Below, piece after piece: positions 1 through 8,469 of a stretch of DNA of 64,000 bases. Under the pieces are notes generated by a model. It did not search any database, was not told the origin of the DNA, and was given only the letters and a program-made list of their open reading frames with translations. Every line of letters begins with the position of its first letter. Position 1 is the stretch's first letter. The stretch is from Desulfovibrio sp. JC010 (GTDB lineage: Bacteria > Desulfobacterota > Desulfovibrionia > Desulfovibrionales > Desulfovibrionaceae). The position numbers and the translations under genes were made by a program. The stretch is from assembly GCF_010470675.1 (NCBI RefSeq), contig NZ_VOIQ01000013.1:62001-126000 (forward strand), read 5' to 3'.

Positions 1-1
1 A

Positions 2-274
2 ATCGAAAAACTCATCGAAGCATCCGCACCCTATGCCAACAAACTTTTCTTGTATGAAAAAGCGGATGAGGATACGGTGCCGGATAATTCAATCTTTGCC
101 GCCGAATCCACCCTTGCCGTTATCGGCCCGGAAGGAGGATTCAGCCCGCGCGAAGCTGAATTATTAATTGAAAATAATTTTATTCCCCTCAGTTTAGGTA
201 ATTCTATTCTCAGGTGGGAAACAGCCGCCCTACTCTGCATGGGCAGTGCATATTTAGAAAGACAAAAAACTTGA
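2..274 (+). CDS. rsmE: 16S rRNA m3U1498 methyltransferase RsmE, C-terminal part
   Basis: This is the end of a gene that begins before the window; the frame is open from base 2. The visible 90 residues carry the two RsmE C-terminal signatures, IGPEGGFSPREAELL and LGNSILRWETAA, which form the SAM-binding knot of SPOUT methyltransferases. The family N3-methylates U1498 of 16S rRNA in the assembled 30S subunit. The TGA stop at 272-274 lies inside the first module of an intergenic repeat (cttgatgcgc), so repeat and gene end share bases. The N-terminal RNA-binding part cannot be seen. Confidence 0.93.
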   Translation: MEKLIEASAPYANKLFLYEKADEDTVPDNSIFAAESTLAVIGPEGGFSPREAELLIENNFIPLSLGNSILRWETAALLCMGSAYLERQKT

Positions 275-493
275 TGCGCTACGCGCTTTTATTAAAAAGA
301 TTTCGCCTCCGGCGGCTTAAACCCTTTTGCAAAAGGGTTTAAGAATCCCAAAACCTTTTATTTCGCTTCGCGATTATGGTTATGGATATTTTTTTATGCG
401 AAGCGGCGAAGCCATATTAAAAAGTTTTGAGGGGATGGGGTCTGGGGAAGGGGAACTTTTCCCAAAAGTTCCCCTTCCCCAGCCGCCGGAGGC
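270..493 (+). repeat. Modular intergenic repeat, copy A (full length)
   Basis: The modules in order are: a GCGC box (cttgatgcgctacgcgctttt, 270-290), a cctccggcgg box (306-315), a perfect 28-nt palindrome at 316-343 (half-site CTTAAACCCTTTTG), a box beginning aatcccaaaac (343-353), a cgaagcc box (407-412), and a perfect 19-bp hairpin (442-460 with 464-482), ending in gccgccggaggc. The same modules recur at 10959, 37416, 50878 and 61376. The unit fills the whole gap between rsmE and rarA and has no ORF. Confidence 0.9.
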
Positions 494-502
494 ACCAATA
501 TG
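486..502 (+). promoter_or_regulatory. Shine-Dalgarno of rarA supplied by repeat copy A
   Basis: The terminal box of the repeat contains GGAGG at 488-492, seven bases before the rarA ATG at 500. The upstream 19-bp hairpin ends only five bases before the SD, so structure of the repeat RNA could affect ribosome access. That effect is inference. Confidence 0.7.
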
Positions 503-1762
503 AAATTAGAATTAACAGATAATCAGCCTTTGGCTGACCGTATCCGTCCTAAAAATATAGATGAATTTGTAGGACAGGCTCATGTGCGTGAGCGTGTTGA
601 GGCATTTGAACGTTCCAAAAGGCTGCCCAGCCTGCTGCTTTTCGGGCCTCCGGGCTGCGGAAAATCTACCTTGGCTTTGCTGCTGGCAAAATCCACGGGC
701 CGTCATTTCATGCGTATCAGCGCACCGGAATCGGGCATTGCAGCTTTACGTAAACAGCTGGCGGGCATGGATATTTTAATTCTTGATGAGCTGCATCGCT
801 TTTCCAAGGCACAGCAGGATTTCTTTTTGCCCATTCTGGAATCAGGCGAAATCACCCTGCTGGCGACAACCACTGAAAACCCTTCTTTCAGCGTAACCCG
901 GCAGCTGCTTTCAAGATTGCATGTGCTGCGGTTACGGGCGTTGAATAAGACAGATCTGCAGGCGATTTGCAAGCGGGCCTGCGAAGAGCTTGAAATCGAA
1001 CTGAGCGAAGAAAGCCTGGCCCTGATCACCTCCATGGCCGGCGGTGACGGTCGCAGCCTGCTCAATCTGCTGGAATATGTTTCCCAGTTGCCGGAAGAAA
1101 AACGCGAAGCTGAAAATCTGCGTAAAATCCTGCCGGAAACAGTTGTTCGCGGCGACCGGGACGGCGATTCACATTACGAACTGGCTTCCGCTTTGATCAA
1201 ATCTATCCGCGGCAGCGACCCGGATGCGGCACTTTATTATCTTGGCTGTCTGATTGAAAGCGGTGAAGATCCGAAATTTATTACCCGCAGACTGATTATT
1301 TCCGCGGGGGAAGACATCGGACTGGCTGATCCTCACGCAATAACCATGGCTGTTTCCTGCCAGCAGGCCGTGGAATTCATCGGCATGCCTGAAGGATTTA
1401 TCCCTCTTTCGGAATGCGTGGTCTATCTGGCCCTTGCCCCCAAGAGTAACAGCACCTACGCAGCCTACCATACTGTAAAGCAGGAAATCCGCCAGAACGG
1501 CATGCTTCCGGTTCCGCTTCATTTGCGAAACGCGACTACAAACCTGCAGAAAGAATGGGGCTACGGACGAAACTACCTGTATCCGCATTCATATCCGAAT
1601 TCTTATGTGGAACAGAAATACCTGCCTCCGGAAATTGCGGACCGTATGTTTTATGATCCCAAAGATCAGGGAGAAGAGCCGCGTTTGAATGCATGGCTGA
1701 AAGGGCAACGCAGACCACGCGCTCCGCGTAAAAGACCGGAACCCAAAAAATGGGGTAAATAA
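500..1762 (+). CDS. rarA: Replication-associated recombination protein A (RarA/MgsA AAA+ ATPase)
   Basis: This is a 420-residue AAA+ ATPase of the clamp-loader-like RarA/MgsA/WRNIP1 family, which acts at stalled replication forks in the cytoplasm. Visible motifs are Walker A GPPGCGKS at 49-56, Walker B LDELHRF with Asp96-Glu97, and the family sensor-1 sequence TTTENPSF at 123-130. The C-terminal half has the RarA features IIRGSDPDAALYYL-like (here IKSIRGSDPDAALYYLG) and AYHTVKQE, part of the tetramerisation domain. The length fits the family. The last 30 residues are a basic, proline-rich tail (RRPRAPRKRPEPKKWGK), longer than in E. coli. The start is set by the SD inside repeat copy A. Confidence 0.95.
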   Translation: MKLELTDNQPLADRIRPKNIDEFVGQAHVRERVEAFERSKRLPSLLLFGPPGCGKSTLALLLAKSTGRHFMRISAPESGIAALRKQLAGMDILILDELHRFSKAQQDFFLPILESGEITLLATTTENPSFSVTRQLLSRLHVLRLRALNKTDLQAICKRACEELEIELSEESLALITSMAGGDGRSLLNLLEYVSQLPEEKREAENLRKILPETVVRGDRDGDSHYELASALIKSIRGSDPDAALYYLGCLIESGEDPKFITRRLIISAGEDIGLADPHAITMAVSCQQAVEFIGMPEGFIPLSECVVYLALAPKSNSTYAAYHTVKQEIRQNGMLPVPLHLRNATTNLQKEWGYGRNYLYPHSYPNSYVEQKYLPPEIADRMFYDPKDQGEEPRLNAWLKGQRRPRAPRKRPEPKKWGK

Positions 1763-1783
1763 AGGCTTAAAGACGCAATTTAG

Positions 1784-1812
1784 TTGCTTGTGTTTTTACG
1801 GGGGTGTATACT
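1784..1812 (+). promoter_or_regulatory. Sigma-70-type promoter of the PAS histidine kinase
   Basis: TTGCTT at 1784-1789 is followed by a 17-base spacer and TATACT at 1807-1812. The kinase ATG follows 28 bases later with AAGGA-like pairing at about 1829. The kinase is thus probably transcribed apart from rarA. Confidence 0.65.
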
Positions 1813-1840
1813 TTGGGCAAACTACCGTAAGGACACATAA

Positions 1841-2968
1841 ATGCCTTCTTTTAATTCCATAATTATCGAGAATATTATTGAAAGTATCGATGTAGGACTG
1901 ATGGTCATTTCCCGTGAGGGAAGGATCGAATTCCTTAATTCGGCAGCATGCAATATTCTTAATCTGGATCGTAAAAAGCACCTCGGCTTCGGCTGGGGGG
2001 AGCTTTTTATTACTGACGCCGTTTTCAATGCCGAGTTCAATCAGGTTATTCTTGATGTTATAAGTGAACAGAAGGCCGGGCTGAAACATGTAGTTCCGTA
2101 TGCTGTCAAGGATATGGAATGCCCTAAAAAATTATCCATCACTTCATCTTACCTTACTGAAAACAACGAAATTATTGGTCTTGTATTTCTTTTTGATGAC
2201 ATAACTGAAATTTATAATGCCGAAGAACGTGAGAAGAAGGCCCTCTCCCGCAATGCTGAACTGCAAAAGGAACGAATTGAGGGACTGGATTCACTGTCAC
2301 AGGCTGTGGCACATCAGGTACTAAATCCCACTACTGTAATCGGGGGAATGGCCAATCTTCTTTCCCGCAAATTACCCGAAGAAGACCCGCTGCAAAAAGA
2401 ATTGGAAATTATTTCTGAAGAAGCCATGAAACTGGAAGGTCTGGTTGCAGCCGTTAAAACCTATTCTAATATTCCAAAACCATACCCATCAGAAATAAAC
2501 ACCGTCCAGCTTTTTAAAGAAGCCCTGCACAATGCCAACCTGATACTTGAACGTATTGGCGAACGCATAGAAATGAAGCTTGATTGCGAGGTGGAGACGA
2601 TTATTGTCGGCAAAAAATTATTCGAAGCCGCAATAGTTGAGCTGTTGCTCAATGCCAGCAACTTTACCCCGGAAAAAATTACCGATGTAGGAATTGAAAT
2701 CAAAAAAGTAGAACAGACAATCCAGATCAGGATAATGGACCACGGCATGGGCATTGAACCGCAAATTATGAACCATGTGCTGGACCCGTTCTTCTCCACC
2801 AAAGCCAAAGGGGTGGGCATGGGCTTATCGAGGGTAAAAAAGATTGTCTTCGAACATCAGGGCAAGCTGGAGATTGAAAGCCCCGGCAACGGACTGGGAA
2901 CCACCGTAACTATTGACCTGCCTTGTCCCGACGCGGACTGCTGCCCTAAAGGTAATAGTTTTAATTAA
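1841..2968 (+). CDS. Orphan soluble PAS-domain sensor histidine kinase
   Basis: The 375-residue protein has no signal peptide or membrane segment, so it is probably cytoplasmic. An N-terminal PAS fold (about 10-125, IDVGLMVISREGRIEFLNSAA) is followed by a short coiled coil and the dimerisation/phosphoacceptor helix with His158 in AHQVLNPTT. The HATPase domain shows the N-box (ELLLNAS, Asn271), DHGMG (Asp300) and GVGMGL (324-329). The residue after the phosphoacceptor is Gln159, where HisKA kinases usually have Glu. No response regulator is adjacent, so the output partner is unknown. The gene has its own promoter and its last eight bases overlap the convergent HDOD gene. Confidence 0.88.
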   Translation: MPSFNSIIIENIIESIDVGLMVISREGRIEFLNSAACNILNLDRKKHLGFGWGELFITDAVFNAEFNQVILDVISEQKAGLKHVVPYAVKDMECPKKLSITSSYLTENNEIIGLVFLFDDITEIYNAEEREKKALSRNAELQKERIEGLDSLSQAVAHQVLNPTTVIGGMANLLSRKLPEEDPLQKELEIISEEAMKLEGLVAAVKTYSNIPKPYPSEINTVQLFKEALHNANLILERIGERIEMKLDCEVETIIVGKKLFEAAIVELLLNASNFTPEKITDVGIEIKKVEQTIQIRIMDHGMGIEPQIMNHVLDPFFSTKAKGVGMGLSRVKKIVFEHQGKLEIESPGNGLGTTVTIDLPCPDADCCPKGNSFN

Positions 2969-4181
2969 AGAAATTGCTGAACAGTTCTTTAATCTGGTAG
3001 TCATAACTCTCAACGATCTTTTTCAGAATGTCGGTATCGATGCCCAGCTGTTCCCATACTTCCTCATCAACACCGGGCAGGACATACATGCCGCCCTCAG
3101 CTATGCCGACTGACAGGGCAAGGTTGTCTGCTATTTGCAGGATAGCTGCTTCTTTCGCCATACTGCTTTTTCCCGGAGCATGGTGACTGCTGATAATCTC
3201 GGTAAGGGCCGCAGGAAAATTCCACTTCTCCAGCATGCAGCGGGCCACCTGAGTATGGTTGAAGCCGAGAACCATATCTTCAGCTTCCAGCAGAGGAATA
3301 AAATTTTCACGGGCGAAAAGCATGGCCTGAACCGCACTGTAAGGCATCTTTTTGAACAGAATCAACCGCCCGACATCATGCAGAAGACCGGCCGTAAACA
3401 TCATTTCCGGCCCTACTCCGTCAACTTTTTCAGCAATCACTTTGGAAAATACACCACAGGTGAGGGAGTGCATCCAGAAACTCCGCATATCAATGAGTTC
3501 CGGTGGAATATCCTTGAAATAACCGATGGTCGAAAGTCCGAGAGCCAGAGTACAAAGTTCCTTTCCGCCTATCAGAGCCACGGCACGGACAAGGTTATTG
3601 ATTTCTGAGGGGAATCCGTAAAGAGGACTGTTGACCAGTTTCAGCAGCTGTGTGGATAACCCCACATCAAGACCGACAACTTCTGCGATATGTTCTGCTG
3701 TGCTTTTGGAATCTTCAACAGCTTCTTTAACTTTGAAAAATATATCAGGAAAGGATGCGATTTTAAGTTCAGCTTCAACGATGTCTTCAAAGGTACCTTC
3801 ATCGCGGAAAAACAGATCCCGCATTTCATCAAGAGCGACCACATGCTGTTCATCTTTTGTGGGCAGCCGCCAGCCTTCCATTACCCGCATGGCTGTCTTG
3901 TACACGGCCACATCAAACATCTGCATAATTACCGGATCATCATGATTGACAAACATGAAATAATCACGCGCATAGACAAAAGCTTTATCAATGCTCTCGT
4001 CATCCGGCTCTGCTGCTCCGGAAGGTACTATCTGAAGGGATTCGATACCTTGATTTTTAAAAACAGAAATATTTTTATTGGTCAGAACGGAACCTGCGGG
4101 CAGAAGCATTCTGCCACCCTGCAACAGATCTGCGGCTAAAATCATACCCGGCTGGACGTCATCAATGCTCACTGTCTGCAT
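2961..4181 (-). CDS. HDOD-domain signalling protein
   Basis: The 406-residue cytoplasmic protein has a short N-terminal module (1-50, with PAGSVLTN, as seen before HD-GYP and HDOD domains) and an HDOD domain at about 140-340. The HDOD signature region LLKLVNSPLYGF and LLHDVGRL (His268-Asp269) are visible. HDOD proteins are HD-fold relatives, often without hydrolase activity, that appear in chemotaxis and second-messenger networks; no exact function can be assigned. It lies 30 bases downstream of cheR on the same strand, which suggests co-transcription and a motility role. The ATG is preceded by a GAGGT SD. It overlaps the convergent kinase gene by eight bases. Confidence 0.85.
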   Translation of the reverse strand: MQTVSIDDVQPGMILAADLLQGGRMLLPAGSVLTNKNISVFKNQGIESLQIVPSGAAEPDDESIDKAFVYARDYFMFVNHDDPVIMQMFDVAVYKTAMRVMEGWRLPTKDEQHVVALDEMRDLFFRDEGTFEDIVEAELKIASFPDIFFKVKEAVEDSKSTAEHIAEVVGLDVGLSTQLLKLVNSPLYGFPSEINNLVRAVALIGGKELCTLALGLSTIGYFKDIPPELIDMRSFWMHSLTCGVFSKVIAEKVDGVGPEMMFTAGLLHDVGRLILFKKMPYSAVQAMLFARENFIPLLEAEDMVLGFNHTQVARCMLEKWNFPAALTEIISSHHAPGKSSMAKEAAILQIADNLALSVGIAEGGMYVLPGVDEEVWEQLGIDTDILKKIVESYDYQIKELFSNFFN

Positions 4182-4211
4182 ATTGCACCTCGCAAATGTT
4201 GAACGGCAGAA

Positions 4212-5090
4212 TCAAATTTTATGATAAGTAATAGTTCCAGCGTGCTGCCTCGGTTTGAATTTGTCCTTTACAAAATGAAGTGATTCAGAGTGTCCCACAT
4301 ATAAGTGTCCGTTATCAAGCAAATTATTATGAAAATTGCTGAGGACTTTCTTTTTCATGTTCTTATCGAAATAAATAATCACATTGCGGCAGAAGATTAC
4401 GTTGGACTTGGGAATCCTGGCAACGTCACGATCCAGATTCAAATTGATTTTACCAAACCTGACCAATCGTTTTACTTCAGGATTTAATTGAAAGACCTCA
4501 TTTCCCCTGTCCTTAAAATATTTTTTAACAATGTGAATCGGGGTGGTTCTTAGTGCGTGGCGGGTGTAAATTCCTTTTTGTGCCATTTTTAAAACATTGG
4601 TCGAAATGTCATTGGCGGTAATGCTGATTCGCCATTTGCGGATTTCATCCTTCAGTGCTTCATGCAGGATAATGGCAAGGGTGTACGGCTCTTCACCGGA
4701 TGAACAGCCCGCAGACCAGATTTTAATCTCACGGCGTCCGGTTTTATTACTCTCATCAATAATTTTTTTAAGGGTATGATTTCTGAAAACCTTCAGTTGA
4801 GAATTATCTCTGAAAAAACTGGTCTCATTGGTCGTGATCAATTCCGTGAGCATACTCAGCTCTTCGGTTTTTCCTTTATTATGATTTTTCAGGTAATTTA
4901 TATATGCGGAATAACTCTTCAGATTCAATTCAGAAAGACGGGGAGCAAACCTGTTTTCAATCAGGAATTTTCTGTTGTCCTGCAAATATATACCGGACAG
5001 CTCATAGATAATGTCTCTGAGCTGTACAAATTCATTCTGAGTAATTTTTATTTTACCGCTGAATCCTTTTCCTGAAAACAAACCACTCAT
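4212..5090 (-). CDS. cheR: Chemotaxis protein methyltransferase CheR
   Basis: The 292-residue SAM-dependent methyltransferase methylates glutamates on chemoreceptors. The N-terminal all-alpha CheR domain (about 18-75) is followed by TTNETSFFRD (86-95), the SAM-binding AGCSSGEEPY (127-136), and the late motif CRNVIIYFDK. The length is usual for a stand-alone CheR. No receptor, cheB or cheA is adjacent; cheW (33.7 kb) and cheZ (54.6 kb) lie elsewhere in the window, so chemotaxis genes are scattered. HDOD follows in the same direction, and two glycosyltransferase genes precede it after a 90-base gap. Confidence 0.94.
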   Translation of the reverse strand: MSGLFSGKGFSGKIKITQNEFVQLRDIIYELSGIYLQDNRKFLIENRFAPRLSELNLKSYSAYINYLKNHNKGKTEELSMLTELITTNETSFFRDNSQLKVFRNHTLKKIIDESNKTGRREIKIWSAGCSSGEEPYTLAIILHEALKDEIRKWRISITANDISTNVLKMAQKGIYTRHALRTTPIHIVKKYFKDRGNEVFQLNPEVKRLVRFGKINLNLDRDVARIPKSNVIFCRNVIIYFDKNMKKKVLSNFHNNLLDNGHLYVGHSESLHFVKDKFKPRQHAGTITYHKI

Positions 5091-5134
5091 ATATGCAACT
5101 CACCACTGGATAAATATTCGATAGTTAAACCTGA

Positions 5135-5149
5135 TAGTATTTCATACTA
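5135..5149. promoter_or_regulatory. Palindrome upstream of cheR
   Basis: TAGTAT-ttc-ATACTA is a perfect 6-bp inverted repeat with a 3-base centre, lying between the end of the CgeB-like gene and the cheR start. It could be an operator or a weak hairpin. The region is AT-rich and chance is possible. Confidence 0.3.
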
Positions 5150-5179
5150 AGCTAGCAGAGAATAATAAAAACTCAAGAA

Positions 5180-6454
5180 CTATCTTTTATATATTTTTTT
5201 CCATTCATCAAGAAAAAGGACCGCTGTGTCCAACGGATTCAACTGTCCTTGCTGTGCTCTAACTGCGGATACGAGATCATCAAATCCAACATTTGCAGGC
5301 AAACCCAGTTTTTCAATCAGTTGAACAATATCATTTTTCAATTCATCAGGGAAGCCGGTGTCAAAAAGAGTGTCAACATTCCTTTCCGCAGGCCAATCAG
5401 AAAACTGCTTTGCGGTAAAATCAATCAGGGTCTGCATTCTTACTTCATAAGTATGCTCTTTAAGTACCTTAGCCCGTGCCCTTTCGCTGAATGCTGCGCG
5501 CTCCTTGGGGTGACTGAGAAAATATTCTATCTTACGATCAAGATCATCAAGGTCTTCAAAATGGGCCAGTTCACCGTCATCAAAAGCTTCAGCCATGAGG
5601 CTCCGTTTATCCACAAGCTGGAATGCTCCGCAGGCAGCCAGTTCGAATGTTCGCGGATTGATAAAATCCCCCCCGCTGACCAGTTCATCGGCATTGATTG
5701 ATGAATGCAGGTTGAGGTTGATCTTGGTGCCGTTGAAAATTTTCACACATTCATCGGAAGATACGCGCCTTCCTTCAAGTTGAAGATAAGGTTCAAGTAC
5801 GTGGTCCCCATCCCATTCATTGCCCCAGATTTTCAGACCATGATGAATGAGCTTTCGAAAGGCCATACGCCTGTTGGGATAACCGGCCCCCATAAAAGAT
5901 ACGTCACCGCCGTATTTGCGGGTCTCAACGGGATTCAGTTCCTGCGGTTTATGGAAATCCGGATCTGCAGCCAGTGGGAGATACAAAACATTCTCCACTC
6001 CGATCTGCTTCAATTCATTAAAAAAGGGATCTTTCTGGATAACTGCGAAGACATCATAAAACGGCGCAAAAGACTGCCAGTAGGTAAAAAGGCGGAAATC
6101 CTCCACAAACCACATGGCGGTTTTCACATTGTCTTTGCGCAACCTTTTCAGGGCCTGATGGGTCAGCGGAGCCTGAGCCATGGCCAGCACCATATCGGGC
6201 TCAAATGTTTCCACTTTTGCCAGCACAGCCTGCGAGAGCATATTCAAATAGCTGTTACGCAAATACTGATGGCGGTCAGAGGTTACCTTAAGATCGTCAA
6301 TGGCATTGTAGGCACTGTAAAAATCAGGAGCTTCAAAGGTTTCCACCAGATGACCCATTTTTTCCAATGCGGAAACACAAAAACGCCCTACGGGCAGTGA
6401 TCCCCCATACAAGGGAAGAACAACCAAAATCCGTAAAGTCTTATTCTTATCCAT
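5180..6454 (-). CDS. CgeB/DUF3880-type glycosyltransferase
   Basis: The 424-residue protein has an N-terminal Rossmann-like part starting RILVVLPLYGGSLPVGR and a GT-B-like C-terminal part typical of the CgeB/DUF3880 family: DVSFMGAGYPNRR, TKINLNLHSS, NPRTFELAACGAFQLVDKR. These are presumed retaining glycosyltransferases with unknown acceptors, often found in spore-coat, O-antigen or flagellar-glycan loci. The ATG is 12 bases after the stop of the GT9 gene, so both are probably translated from one mRNA. Acceptor and sugar cannot be inferred from sequence. Confidence 0.8.
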   Translation of the reverse strand: MDKNKTLRILVVLPLYGGSLPVGRFCVSALEKMGHLVETFEAPDFYSAYNAIDDLKVTSDRHQYLRNSYLNMLSQAVLAKVETFEPDMVLAMAQAPLTHQALKRLRKDNVKTAMWFVEDFRLFTYWQSFAPFYDVFAVIQKDPFFNELKQIGVENVLYLPLAADPDFHKPQELNPVETRKYGGDVSFMGAGYPNRRMAFRKLIHHGLKIWGNEWDGDHVLEPYLQLEGRRVSSDECVKIFNGTKINLNLHSSINADELVSGGDFINPRTFELAACGAFQLVDKRSLMAEAFDDGELAHFEDLDDLDRKIEYFLSHPKERAAFSERARAKVLKEHTYEVRMQTLIDFTAKQFSDWPAERNVDTLFDTGFPDELKNDIVQLIEKLGLPANVGFDDLVSAVRAQQGQLNPLDTAVLFLDEWKKIYKR

Positions 6455-6466
6455 ATCTATAACCTT

Positions 6467-7687
6467 TTAAGGAGTTATCCAGTCTTTATCTTTGTAAAAT
6501 TTTTCCGCCAGATCAGGAAACGGGCCATGCTCGCCGATATCAAGCAATCCGAGATGGCAGCCGATAAATTTACGCAGTCTTTGCCTGCGTTCACCCGTAG
6601 GATCATTGCCCGCCTTGAGAACAAACCCGGTTCCCAGAAAATCGCAATCTGATTCAAGTACAGAAATACCTTTGGACAAATGTTCAGATTTGCGGGTGGC
6701 TACGTAACGGACTGTTAACGGATCAGCAAACGGGTCCAGACATTTTATTTTGTTGTAGCAGGGGCCAGCTTCCATGCATGGAGAGCAATCCATATCCGCC
6801 TGCAAAATGGTATGCCCTTTACCATATGGCCCGGTCTCGGAACACCATGCCGAAGAAAGGAAGAAGCCCAGCACCGGAACGCCCAGATGTGCGCCCAGAT
6901 GCATGGTCCCGGTATCCGGGGTAATAAGCAGGTCAAGTCCGCAAACAGCATCCGCAAGTCCTTTCCAGTCGGTTTCCCCGGCAAGATTGGTCGTGCTTTC
7001 CGCCACTGATGCCGGAAACTTGGCCATAAGCTTCCTTCCGGCATCGCGTTCAGCCTTGCTGCCCAGCAGAAAAATATTCTTATTTTTATTTGTAGAACGT
7101 GCGGCCATAACCAGCGGGGCCAAAACTTCATAGGGCAGAGAACGCCGACTTTCCCGTCCGGCCAGCACTACCCCGATTCCGCCTCCGCCGGGACTGGCTG
7201 CGGGATTAACTTCCGCAGCCGGAATCATGTCCGGACTGAGTGCCGCCCAGTAATCCACAAGATTGATATTGTTGCGTCGCTCGGTAGCCAGCCGGAACCC
7301 CAGTTCAAACCACGGTGCTTTCATGACTTGCCCGTTCACACGCTTATGCCCCTTGACCTTTGCGGGATCGAACATAGATGAAAGGGCATAGTTCATGGGC
7401 GAAAAATTCAGGTTGTACACTTCCTTGAAATCAATTTCAGCCAATTGTCTAAAGATTTCGTAGTTGACAGGTAGTACCGTGTCTGCACCCTGCCCCTCTA
7501 TTCCGCTGCCATGGGCTATCAGCGAATGGATTTCGCAATAGGGATAAATAATCCGGGCCAGCCCTTCCAAAGACCTGTCTATGCAGAGATGGACAGTAAA
7601 ACCGCGACGTTGCAGGGTCAGCACCAGACGTTTGGTCTGGACTAGATCACCGAATCTTGTGAGTTGTATAACCAGTGCCCGTTTCAT
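6467..7687 (-). CDS. Glycosyltransferase family 9 (heptosyltransferase-like)
   Basis: The 406-residue GT-B enzyme begins MKRALVIQLTRFGDLVQTKR, the typical GT9 N-terminus, and carries the family nucleotide-sugar loop LITPDTGTMHLGAHLGVPVLG. GT9 enzymes usually add ADP-heptose to lipopolysaccharide core; the substrate here is unproven. A TTG at 7708 is in frame, but the AAGGA at about 7700 and the promoter at 7725-7753 favour ATG 7687. A cysteine cluster (MDCSPCMEAGPCYNKIKC) near residue 290 is notable and could be structural. The gene is first of a two-gene operon with the CgeB-like enzyme. Confidence 0.88.
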   Translation of the reverse strand: MKRALVIQLTRFGDLVQTKRLVLTLQRRGFTVHLCIDRSLEGLARIIYPYCEIHSLIAHGSGIEGQGADTVLPVNYEIFRQLAEIDFKEVYNLNFSPMNYALSSMFDPAKVKGHKRVNGQVMKAPWFELGFRLATERRNNINLVDYWAALSPDMIPAAEVNPAASPGGGGIGVVLAGRESRRSLPYEVLAPLVMAARSTNKNKNIFLLGSKAERDAGRKLMAKFPASVAESTTNLAGETDWKGLADAVCGLDLLITPDTGTMHLGAHLGVPVLGFFLSSAWCSETGPYGKGHTILQADMDCSPCMEAGPCYNKIKCLDPFADPLTVRYVATRKSEHLSKGISVLESDCDFLGTGFVLKAGNDPTGERRQRLRKFIGCHLGLLDIGEHGPFPDLAEKFYKDKDWITP

Positions 7688-7724
7688 TAAAAATAGATAT
7701 CCTTGCAAGGGGTTGATATTTTAA

Positions 7725-7753
7725 ATTATATCTTTTTTTCAGCACTTTGTCAT
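7725..7753 (-). promoter_or_regulatory. Sigma-70-type promoter of the glycosyltransferase operon
   Basis: On the minus strand, ATGACA (7753-7748) is followed by a 17-base spacer and a consensus TATAAT (7730-7725). Transcription would start near 7718, about 30 bases before ATG 7687. Confidence 0.68.
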
Positions 7754-7791
7754 TTTACAATGCGCATACACTTTTGTTATGCAGGACTTCT

Positions 7792-8469
7792 ATGACCTAC
7801 TACCCTATTTTTCTCAAAGTGGAAAACCGCAATTGCCTGCTGGTCGGTGCCGGGGCTGTCGGAGTGCGTAAGCTCAAGTCCATACTTGAGTGCGGCCCCG
7901 CACAGGTAACCGTGCTCGATACAGCACAGCCAAGCCCGGAGATGCTCGAAATCAGCCGTGATCCACGGGTGAAATTTGAACAGCGGCCATTCCGTGACAA
8001 CGATCTGGATGCCGTATTCATAGCCTTTGCCTGCACCAGCAATACGGGACTGAACCGACGCATAACCGATCTCTGTGCTGAAAAAAATATTCTCTGCAAT
8101 ATCGCTGACTTTCCCGAAGGAAGCAACTTTATTGTTCCCTCGGTCATCAGGCAGGGAGATTTAACGCTGGCCGTGTCTTCCGGTGGTTGCACCCCTGCTT
8201 TCACCAAGAAAATACGCCGCGAACTGCAGGATATTTTCGGGCCGCATTACGCTGCGTTTATTACTTTAATGGGAAGAATAAGACCGCTGGTCCTTGACCT
8301 CGGCAAGGAAACAAGCCACAACACCGCTTTGTTCAGGCAACTTGTCGGGTCCCCGATTTTAGATGAACTGGAGGCTGGAAACATGGACCGGGTAAAGGAA
8401 ATTCTGACCTCTACTCTGCCCCAAGAACTTGTTCCCCGTATACCGGAGTTAATTGATGAGCTTATTTGA
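7792..8469 (+). CDS. Precorrin-2 dehydrogenase (siroheme synthase N-terminal type)
   Basis: The 225-residue protein has the NAD-binding fold with GAGAVG at residues 19-24 (NCLLVGAGAVGVRKL) and the downstream NIADFPEGSNFIVPS and SSGGCTPAFTKKIRREL motifs of the CysG N-terminal/Met8p family. It oxidises precorrin-2 to sirohydrochlorin with NAD+. It is a stand-alone version without the CobA methyltransferase half. Sulfate reducers need siroheme for sulfite reductase and, by established work, make heme through siroheme-derived intermediates. ATG 7792 is preferred because GGA lies just upstream. It overlaps the CcsA-like gene by 14 bases, indicating translational coupling. Confidence 0.9.
   Translation: MTYYPIFLKVENRNCLLVGAGAVGVRKLKSILECGPAQVTVLDTAQPSPEMLEISRDPRVKFEQRPFRDNDLDAVFIAFACTSNTGLNRRITDLCAEKNILCNIADFPEGSNFIVPSVIRQGDLTLAVSSGGCTPAFTKKIRRELQDIFGPHYAAFITLMGRIRPLVLDLGKETSHNTALFRQLVGSPILDELEAGNMDRVKEILTSTLPQELVPRIPELIDELI

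Noticed and set aside
316-343. The 28-nt palindrome as an ordinary rho-independent terminator
   Set aside because: No T-run follows it on either strand in copies A-E, and copy D follows a separate terminator.
270-493. The palindromic repeats as a CRISPR array
   Set aside because: Copies are tens of kb apart, in both orientations, without regular spacers or cas genes.
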